Source: Planctomycetia bacterium (GTDB lineage: Bacteria > Planctomycetota > Phycisphaerae > Phycisphaerales > SM1A02). Taken from it: DNA of 34,949 nt. A model generated the notes under the pieces. The model was not told where the DNA came from. It saw only the letters and a program-made list of their open reading frames with translations, and ran no database searches. Positions 8,978 through 16,700 of this stretch are shown in pieces. The position numbers and the translations under genes were made by a program. Location: NCBI GenBank assembly GCA_005799475.1, contig SYGQ01000070.1, positions 1 to 34,949 on the forward strand, read 5' to 3'. Positions within the stretch are counted from its first letter, which is position 1. Each line of letters begins with the position of its first letter.

Positions 8978-11900
8978 CTACTGGTCGCACATGAATGCGG
9001 CGAGCTTCACGCACGCCTCGTCCCAGGCAATCGTGCAACACTCGGGCATCATCTTGCCGCAGATGAGCGCACAACACGAACCTTGACTGCAGTAGGGAGT
9101 CGTGTGCGGCGTGAAGCACGATCCCGTCGTCGGGTCGCCGCACCCTGGGGCGTCGCACACGCGACACTCCTCTTGGGCGAGGGCAGCGCACTGCGAATCC
9201 CACGACACCGCGCAACAAGTCGGCGCCAACTGGCAGACGGCATCGCAGCACTTGAGCACGCTGCACGCGGGCGAAAAATGCGGGATACAACAGTTGCCCG
9301 CGTCAGGGTCACCGCACTGCGGCGGAGGGCAGGCGGGGGTCTCACCCTTGACGCAGAGGGCGCGCGCGAGATTCGCGCATGTGACATCCCACGCCGTGTC
9401 GCAGCAGTACTCGTCTTGAGCGCACACAAGTCCGCAACAGGCCTCATCGCGGCAGTTGGGAGTGGCATGCGCCTCGCAGCAGTCCCCAGCGCACAGATCG
9501 CCACAGGGCCGCGTGCACCCACAGTCGGCGATTCCTGCCGCCTCCGACGCGCAGGTCGCGTCCCACGCCATGTCGCAGCAGACCGCGTCGATCTTGCACA
9601 CGGCTTCACAGCACGCGCTCGAGCGACATGCCGGGTTGTTCGGGTGTGCGGTGCAGCAGTCGCCCGCGAGCGCATCGCCACACTCTTCAGTGGGCTCGCA
9701 CGCCGACTCGGCCTGCGCCATGGTGGCGCACGCACTGTCCCAGAGGGTTTCACAACAGAACGAGTCCAGTCGGCACACCGTCACGCAACACATCCCGTCC
9801 GAACAGCCAGGATTCGAATGCGCTGACAAGCAACTTCCGGCATCGTCATTGCCGCAGCCGCGACCGCAGCGCTGGTATGCGAACTTCACACAGTCGTAAT
9901 CCCATCCGACGCTGCAGCAGTACGGATCCTGCGCGCACACCGCGGCGCAACAGAACTGGTCATCGCAGAATGGCGCGTCGTGAGGGAGCAGGCACTCACC
10001 GTTCGCCGAGCTTCCGCATCCGGGGAATCCGCCGCAGATGCCGCGAGCGAGTGAGGCACACTCCTGGTCCCAGATCACGACACAGCAGTTGGCATCCGAG
10101 AAACACACCGCGCTCGCGCAGGCAATGTCATCGCACGCCGGGTTTTCGTGCGCCTCAAAGCACGACCCCGTGCAAGGGATGTTCCAGTCGGGGTCCGGAC
10201 GGCAGCGTTGATTCGCGATGGAGACGCACCCCGAGTCCCACGCCGTCGTGCAGCACTCGGGGTCGACGAAACAGACAGCGTTGCAGCACGAGGCATCGAT
10301 GGACCCGGGTGTCGGATGCACCGTGAATGGCGAGTCCACGCCTGGGCAGCCGCCGACGGAAATGCAGACATACCCAACGAGGTCGGCGCACATCTGGTCC
10401 CAGGCGATCCGGCAGCAATTGGGCTCGATGCTGCACACGGCGGTCGAACAGTCGAGGTCCGCGCATCCCTTCTGGGGGTGCGCCACGAGGCAGTCGCCGC
10501 GCCCTTGCGCCCCGGTGGGCAGCGTGCAGCCGATTCCCAACTCAGCGAAGACCATCGCCTCCCCGACGCAGATCGCGTCCCACTGGACTGTGCAGCAATA
10601 GGTGTCGTAGAGCTCGCAAATCGTCCCGCAGCAACCCGGGTCGTCGCAGCCCCTGAGGAAGCTGGCGACGAAGCAAGTCCGCCCCCCCGCATGGGCGCAG
10701 TTGTCGCCGTCGGGCACGCAGGAAGCCTCGGCCTCGGTCGCGCAATTGCCATCCCACGCAACCTCGCAGCAGAATGGATCCCTCGCGCAGACAAGGAGGC
10801 AGCACACCGCGTCATCGCACGCAGGTGTCTTGTGCGGCTGGCGGCACGGGCCCGCGAAGACTTCGCCGCAGCCTTCGCACAAGAGCGTCACTTGGGCCAC
10901 ACAGTCGGCGTCCCACCCAGTCGTGCAGCATGCTGGATCGGCGGCGCACACGCGGTCACAGCAAGCCGGGTCCGCGCAGCCGGGATCGACATGTTCCACA
11001 AGGCAGTTGCCCGTCGCACCCTTGCACACCGGGTTCGTCGCGCACAGGGCGTCGGCGGCAGCCACGCATGAAGCATCCCAGGTCACGCCACAACAGAATG
11101 GGTCGGAATTGCAGACAGCGTTGCAGCAGACGAGCGAGGCGCACCCAGGCACCTCATGCACCTCAAAGCACGGTGCCGTCGCGCCACCTGTGCCGCACGG
11201 GCACGACACATCGACGCAATACTGGAGCACACCATTGACGCACTGGACATCCCACACAATCTCGCAGCAGAATGGGTCAAGTCCGCACACCGTCTCGCAG
11301 CACTTTGCGTCCCGGCAGAAGGGATTCCCGTGCGTGAGGCAGCAGTCTCCGGCCGTCACGCTCCCGCAATCGGCCTCCTGACACAGCAGCGACGCCCGCT
11401 CGACGCAGACGGCATCCCACACGACGCTACAGCATGCCGGGTCGACCACGCACACCGTGCTGCAGCACGAGGCGTCGTTGCAACACGCGGTGGTGCCAAC
11501 AAGGAAGCAACTCGGCAGCGCGTCACTCCCACAACTCACGCAGGCCGTCATCGCCACAGCGACACACGCCAAGTCCCACTCGACCACGCAGCACAGCGGC
11601 GCTTGCGCACACACGGCATCGCAACACAAGGCCGACGCACAGTACGGCGAACCGTGAGGGAGGAAGCAACCTCCGGTTCCGGGGAGCCCGCACGCGCCGC
11701 AGTTGACCGTCGCGATGTCGACGCACGCCTGATCCCACGACAGCATGCAGCAGCTCGGACGCAGCGTGCAGGTGTATTCGCAGCAGTCCCTGTCGGCGCA
11801 GAACGGTGTCGCGTGCACTTGGCTACAGAGTCCCGCAGTCGGTGAACCGCAAAACAGCCCCGCCTCGCTGGTCGGATTGATGGCTCCAGGCGTATCGATA

Positions 11901-12946
11901 CCCGTTGTGACGACCTGGTCGAACGCCGAGAGCACCTTGTTGTCGGCGTTGCGAAAAATGTGCCTCGGCGTTTCGAGTGCTCCCGATCCTGGGTCGACCG
12001 GGTCGATCTCGAACAACGCACCGTGCGAGTAGATGCACCCGGCGCCCCCCGCGCCGGTGGTGATCGGGCTCCGAACGGCGCTCACGGCATCGAGGACAAC
12101 ATCCCATGGCGGGAGCTGGTTGGGAGGCGGCGGCCCGAACACGGGGGTGAACCGCGTGTCGATGGCGCAGTCCTGATTGCGGTCGATCGCCTGACCGACC
12201 GCCGGGACGGCTGTCTTCGCGGTGTAGCCGCTCCCCGAGGGGCGTCGGTAGACGAGCAGCCATGTCGTATTGAGATCGTGCTGCTGTGCGAAGGGGATCG
12301 ACTGGGGGATCATCTGTGGGACGACGCCCACAGGCACCGGCAAGCTGAATGAACTGTCGATGATGAGAGCGAGACCGTCAGCAGAAAACTCAGCGCCATT
12401 CAAGTCAATGACGCGGCGGATGAGCCCGTTGGCCAGCGTCGTCGAGTTGTTCCGAGAGACAAGGATCAGGTAGTAGCCCGCAGTGAACTTGCGCAAGAAC
12501 GGATAGTCCGAGGGCAGCGGCGACGGGACGCGGAACTCGACATAGCACTGCTGCGGGTCAGCCGGGCTCGGCTGTCCGCTGCGAAGCTCCGATATGGTGA
12601 ACGCGGGGACGCGCCCCTTGTTCGAGCCGAGCCCGCCCTGCGTCGTGCCCGTGAAACTCACAAGGCGTGTGAGCTGAATCTTGTCGTCGTTGTCGAGGAC
12701 TCCGTTCCGGTTGATGTCAGCGCACGGCGAGTACTGCCCCTGCGCGACCAACCCCTGCCAAACGACGATGTCGGAGTTGTTCACGAGACTGTCTTGGTTG
12801 AGGTCCCCGATGAAGCTGGCCGGGGCGCAGTACTGCGCGGCGGCCGGAGCCACCGCGAATGACAATGCGACCAGCAAGCCTGAGAGGGCCCTGAAACACC
12901 ACCCCCCAATCAGTTGACGCCCTCGCGGGCCCTGCTGCACAGCCAT
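8978..12946 (-). CDS. Secreted Cys-rich repeat protein (17 repeats) with N-terminal dockerin-like domain
   Basis: 1322 aa with no family name I can assign. The start is ATG 12946, not 13138: a strong SD (AAGGAG) lies five bases upstream and a signal peptide follows (hydrophobic core LSGLLVALSFAVAPAAAQ, about residues 20-37). Residues ~45-95 contain two EF-hand-like dockerin loops (GDLNQDSLVNNSDI and ADINRNGVLDNDDK). Residues ~100-300 are beta-rich, loosely like a lamin-tail-type domain (FTISELRSGQ, RRVIDLNGAEFSADG). From about residue 366 to the end there are 17 repeats of ~56 aa with the core CCxxVCxxDPxCCxxxWDxxC. It is the last gene of the pseudopilus block: its ATG overlaps the uppS stop (TGATG), so it is translationally coupled. 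Probably an extracellular disulfide-rich surface or substrate protein; no GPI, LPXTG or PEP-CTERM tail is seen. Confidence 0.85.
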   Translation of the reverse strand: MAVQQGPRGRQLIGGWCFRALSGLLVALSFAVAPAAAQYCAPASFIGDLNQDSLVNNSDIVVWQGLVAQGQYSPCADINRNGVLDNDDKIQLTRLVSFTGTTQGGLGSNKGRVPAFTISELRSGQPSPADPQQCYVEFRVPSPLPSDYPFLRKFTAGYYLILVSRNNSTTLANGLIRRVIDLNGAEFSADGLALIIDSSFSLPVPVGVVPQMIPQSIPFAQQHDLNTTWLLVYRRPSGSGYTAKTAVPAVGQAIDRNQDCAIDTRFTPVFGPPPPNQLPPWDVVLDAVSAVRSPITTGAGGAGCIYSHGALFEIDPVDPGSGALETPRHIFRNADNKVLSAFDQVVTTGIDTPGAINPTSEAGLFCGSPTAGLCSQVHATPFCADRDCCEYTCTLRPSCCMLSWDQACVDIATVNCGACGLPGTGGCFLPHGSPYCASALCCDAVCAQAPLCCVVEWDLACVAVAMTACVSCGSDALPSCFLVGTTACCNDASCCSTVCVVDPACCSVVWDAVCVERASLLCQEADCGSVTAGDCCLTHGNPFCRDAKCCETVCGLDPFCCEIVWDVQCVNGVLQYCVDVSCPCGTGGATAPCFEVHEVPGCASLVCCNAVCNSDPFCCGVTWDASCVAAADALCATNPVCKGATGNCLVEHVDPGCADPACCDRVCAADPACCTTGWDADCVAQVTLLCEGCGEVFAGPCRQPHKTPACDDAVCCLLVCARDPFCCEVAWDGNCATEAEASCVPDGDNCAHAGGRTCFVASFLRGCDDPGCCGTICELYDTYCCTVQWDAICVGEAMVFAELGIGCTLPTGAQGRGDCLVAHPQKGCADLDCSTAVCSIEPNCCRIAWDQMCADLVGYVCISVGGCPGVDSPFTVHPTPGSIDASCCNAVCFVDPECCTTAWDSGCVSIANQRCRPDPDWNIPCTGSCFEAHENPACDDIACASAVCFSDANCCVVIWDQECASLARGICGGFPGCGSSANGECLLPHDAPFCDDQFCCAAVCAQDPYCCSVGWDYDCVKFAYQRCGRGCGNDDAGSCLSAHSNPGCSDGMCCVTVCRLDSFCCETLWDSACATMAQAESACEPTEECGDALAGDCCTAHPNNPACRSSACCEAVCKIDAVCCDMAWDATCASEAAGIADCGCTRPCGDLCAGDCCEAHATPNCRDEACCGLVCAQDEYCCDTAWDVTCANLARALCVKGETPACPPPQCGDPDAGNCCIPHFSPACSVLKCCDAVCQLAPTCCAVSWDSQCAALAQEECRVCDAPGCGDPTTGSCFTPHTTPYCSQGSCCALICGKMMPECCTIAWDEACVKLAAFMCDQ
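8981..11851 (-). repeat. 17 tandem Cys-rich protein repeats (~56 codons each)
   Basis: Each unit follows roughly C-x3-H-x2-P-x-C-x-D-x2-CC-x2-V-C-x2-DP-x-CC-x3-WD-x2-C-x3-A-x3-C. The WD pair is present in all 17 units; the acidic-Pro spacer varies. Unit 10 (counting from the N-terminus) lacks both of the first two Cys (SPFTVH and PGSID). Units 9 and 11 lose the second Cys of the first CC (LDCSTAVC and IACASAVC). Four units (4, 14, 15, 16) have an extra Cys just after the first. Units are diverged at protein level, so this is old duplication, not recent DNA expansion. Confidence 0.9.
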
Positions 12947-13725
12947 CACAACTCCTTCGTGCCCAACGATTCGGTCAATCCTAGCGGGGCGTTCCCCAAA
13001 TCCATCGTCGCATCGGCAACGCACCCAAATGTCCGGCGACGCGCCGAAAAGTCGGCAATGGCCCCTTGAAGGTCCGTTGGCGTGAACTCGGGCCAGAACC
13101 GATCCACGAAGAGGATCTCCGCATAGCTCGCCTGCCACAGGAGGAAGTTCGAAAGTCGACGTTGACCGCCGGTGCGGATGAGAAGGTCCAGCTCCGGCAG
13201 TCCGGCCGTGGCGAGGTGTCGTGCGATTGAAGCCTCATCGATCGAGTCGACGCTGCGGCTGCCCTTCGAAACTTCGGCGGCGAGCGATCGCGCTGCCGCA
13301 GTGATCTCTCCGCGCGCCCCGTAGTTCATCGCAAGCGCCATCGTGATCCGTGTCCCGGCCGCCGTCGCTCGTTCGACCTCATCGAACGCCGCCAAGACTC
13401 CACTGGGCATCCCCTCGCGGCTGCCAATGCGCCGAAGTCGAACGCCGCTCTCAATGAGCATGGCACACTCTTCGGCGAGCTTCTCGCAGCAGAGCGTCAT
13501 GAGGCCATCGATTTCCTCCGTCGGACGACCCCAGTTCTCGCTGGAGAAGGAGTAGAGCGTCAGCGCTTCGACGCCCGAGTCGGCGGCGGCTCGCAACACC
13601 GGGCCGATCGCCAAGGCGCCCGCGCGGTGACCCGCGAGCCGCGGCAGACCGCGCTCTTGAGCCCAACGGCCGTTGCCATCCATGATGATGGCGATGTGCC
13701 GAGGTGTGTCAACGCGGTGCGCCAT
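12946..13725 (-). CDS. uppS: Isoprenyl transferase (undecaprenyl diphosphate synthase family)
   Basis: 259 aa. cis-Prenyltransferase that elongates FPP with IPP to a long polyprenyl diphosphate, the lipid carrier for cell-wall and glycan synthesis, at the cytoplasmic membrane face. HIAIIMDGNGRWA carries the catalytic/Mg Asp (D16). TLYSFSSENWGRP and MNYGARGEI are further signatures, followed by DLLIRTGG, RLSNFLLWQASYAEI and the FWPEF end region. One conserved position differs: the usual RTGGE is RTGGQ here (Gln188, codon CAA). The metal-binding Glu in YAE is kept. The ATG is one base after the stop of the GspK-like gene, and the stop overlaps the start of the Cys-rich gene (TGATG), so uppS is embedded in the pseudopilus operon. 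Confidence 0.94.
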   Translation of the reverse strand: MAHRVDTPRHIAIIMDGNGRWAQERGLPRLAGHRAGALAIGPVLRAAADSGVEALTLYSFSSENWGRPTEEIDGLMTLCCEKLAEECAMLIESGVRLRRIGSREGMPSGVLAAFDEVERATAAGTRITMALAMNYGARGEITAAARSLAAEVSKGSRSVDSIDEASIARHLATAGLPELDLLIRTGGQRRLSNFLLWQASYAEILFVDRFWPEFTPTDLQGAIADFSARRRTFGCVADATMDLGNAPLGLTESLGTKEL

Positions 13726-13726
13726 G

Positions 13727-16700
13727 TCACTCCAACACCTTTTCGAACATGAGGATCTTCGGTTGGTCGCCAGGACGATTCACTCCGCTGCGATCCACAA
13801 CGAGCACGAACCTCGACTCCTCGAGAAGGGTCGCTGGATTCGTTGCGTCCCATACTCCCGTGGCAGGATTGACCGCGACCGCTCGCACCTTGAGGTACAC
13901 GGTGAACACATCGCTGCGCGTCGTGACGAGGCTCGCGATGCCTTTGAGAAGGGCATGCTGTTCGGCAATGTCGCCGGCCACTGTTGTCCGGCCGTAGCTC
14001 GTCGGTTCGACCACGGGGGTGCTCACGAGATCCGCCTGGATGACATCGATCCCCATGCGCTCGGTCGAAAGTTGGGCGCCGAACTGGGTGGTGCCTGATC
14101 GCCAACCGATGCCGCCATCGGCGGGAACCGGAACAACCGGAGGAGCGTGGCCGGTGCTCGGCGTGCCCGCAGGCACCGGAGGATCCTCGCTTCCTCGGTA
14201 GGGATCTCGTCCCGCGTACGAAATGGACCACGACTTGTTGTCGCTCCAGCTGACGCCAGCAATCGACTCGGCCTCGGGGTCGGGTTCCTGCGCCGTCCCT
14301 GCCAGCGACGGCCGGTAGGCGCGATCCATGATCGAAAGTTCACCGACCGAGACGATGCCCCGCTCCCTACGCATCCCCGGATGGAACGGGAACAGTTCCG
14401 TCGCCGGCGGCGTCGGGAAGAACCCGCGATCGTCGTACTTGGGGCCATCGGGGGCGAGGGCGGCGGAGGGCATGCGATCGCGATAGTTCACAATCGTCTC
14501 GGGAATGCGAACCCGCCACACGCCCGGCGGCGCGATGCCGACGGCACCCCCTGCATTCACGGGGTCCTTGTCGTAGGCGAGTTGCTGCATGTGGGGCATC
14601 GCTCGCATCACCTCGATCGGTGCCGTATTGATGTTCACGAGGCCCGGCGTCGCTTTCCCCGCAAACCCCGAAGCGAGGCGAGTGCGCCGCTGGTCGGCCG
14701 TGAGCCGCTCCGCGTCGGTCGTCGTCAGATCGAGGTTGGCATCGATCGTCGCCACTCCCGCTCCATCGAGCGTGAATCCGTCGAGGATTGACGCGCCCGC
14801 CGGCAACGGCGGCACGAAGCCAACGACACTCAACACGGCCTCGCGAGCGCGATCGTGCCGGAAATGCATCGGCGCGTACTCGTCAGCGGCATCGGCCCCG
14901 AAACTCGGGAAGGGCACGATCGGATCATCGTTCGACTTCCTGGCGCCGCTGGACTCGCGCGTGCCCACCATCATCTCGCCTGCGGTGGCGTGCATCTTCC
15001 AAACCCCTTGGTCGAGTTTCATGACGGGCCCCCACACGGGCACATCGAACACTTCGCCGACCTGCTCGAACGGTCCGTCCCGTTGAGCCAGGCGCACTGG
15101 GTGCTGGTAAAAAGTCAAGGCGCGCGTGGGAATGCCCGCGCCGGTATCGCCAAAGATGTCTGTCGGTACAAGGCCGCCGTCGGGATCGCCCGGCCACGAT
15201 GCCGGTTGCACCAGCGGCCAGCCCGTGTAAACGCGATCGGCCCCGACAAGCTGCGTCCGCAGCGTAAAGTTCGTCGGCTTGCCGCGCGCCGCGGTTCCAA
15301 ACGGGGTCTTCGCGCTCACGATGACGATTTTGTCGGGCTCGGTCTTGAGTTCCTGCGCTGTGAACACAACACCCGGGAAGGGCGACGAGTCGCCAGCGAC
15401 AAGTCCGACATAGTCAGGAAGGCCGCTTCCCGCCTTGACCACCATCGGTTTCGAGTTGGACGCGAAGACGAAGCGTGGCGAACGCTCGTTGGGCGTGATC
15501 GCCATGTTGCCGTCGACATCAAGTGTCCAGGGTCGACTCATTCTGGCCCAAGTCATCAAGAAGTCAGCGTTGCCGACGGCCACATGGGCGAAGGTCTGCG
15601 TGGCGCTCCCGGGATTGGGCGCCACATACTTTGGCGGCACCATGTAGCCAGCGCCCGAACCAGTCTGGGAGCCCCCGGGCGGCGCGGCTGGTGGCGGATC
15701 AAGGAGGCGCTTGATCGTCTCTTTCCATGGATGATCGTGCTCTGGCTGTCCCATCGCGTCGACAAGCGAGAAGTCATTCTCCAAGCGGTCGACAACAACC
15801 GTGGCACTCGAATTGGGGTTGTATGGGTCGGCGACCATTCGCACGAGCGCAATGTCCGAATCGTCCTCGTTCGCCGAGTTGATCTTGTCGAGATAGAACT
15901 TCGGGTGGAGGTCCCACCGCATCGAGCCCGCCTCCGTGATCGGCTCGCCGCCTGTCTGCTTCGACGCGTTGAAGAGCATCGAGTCCGCGTACACGGTCGA
16001 CGCGTCCTCGAACATGTCCGATTGTGTTCCACCGACGGGAAAGACTTCGTTCTGTGGGACCGCAGAGAACTCTTGCACCAGCCGTTGCGGAACCACTGCA
16101 CCGGCGGGCGCACCCGAGGCCTTCATCCACGGGTGTGTCAGGTCGAGCATGGCCATCATCCGAGCGCGGAAGTTGGCATCGTCGGGGAAGGACTTCGGGA
16201 TCGCGAACACGACCGCGCTCCGTGGCCCTTCTTCCGTGGCGGGCCCAAGGACGGGCGTGAAACCGTAGCCCCACCGACCATCGGCACCTGTCGCGGGCTG
16301 AAGGAACTGGAACGATTGACCGAAGGCACGCAGCTGGAACGGCCAGAGTTCGATCGGTTCGTTGTACGGATTGGCGATCTGCACGGCGAGCACGATGCGT
16401 GCCGCATCACCGTTGGTTTGGTCGTAGCACACATAGCCGCCGCCGGCACCCGGAACTCCGGCAGGAATCGTCCCCGTCTTCGGGTAGACGACCGCGAAGA
16501 ACACCTGCACGATGAATGGGTGCTTCTCCTCGCCAATAAAGCTGTAGGTCTCGCTGCCCTCCTGAAGAATGATCCCGCGCTCGGGATGAAGCGGCGGGTC
16601 CGTCGGCACATTGAGACCCGCCTGCAGGCGCGGACCATCGCGTGCGGCAAGGATGTTGGCGGCCCAGCTCGCGCATGCGCGCCGAGCCTTGTCGAGGTCG

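Noticed and set aside
9083-11845. Multiple plus-strand ORFs (for example 9083-9826, 10148-11071, 11156-11845)
   Set aside because: All are antisense to the repeat protein. Their apparent periodic similarity to each other only mirrors the repeats on the other strand.
12947-13138. N-terminal extension of the Cys-rich repeat ORF to 13138
   Set aside because: It lies wholly inside uppS in another frame. ATG 12946 has AAGGAG at five bases and starts a signal peptide.
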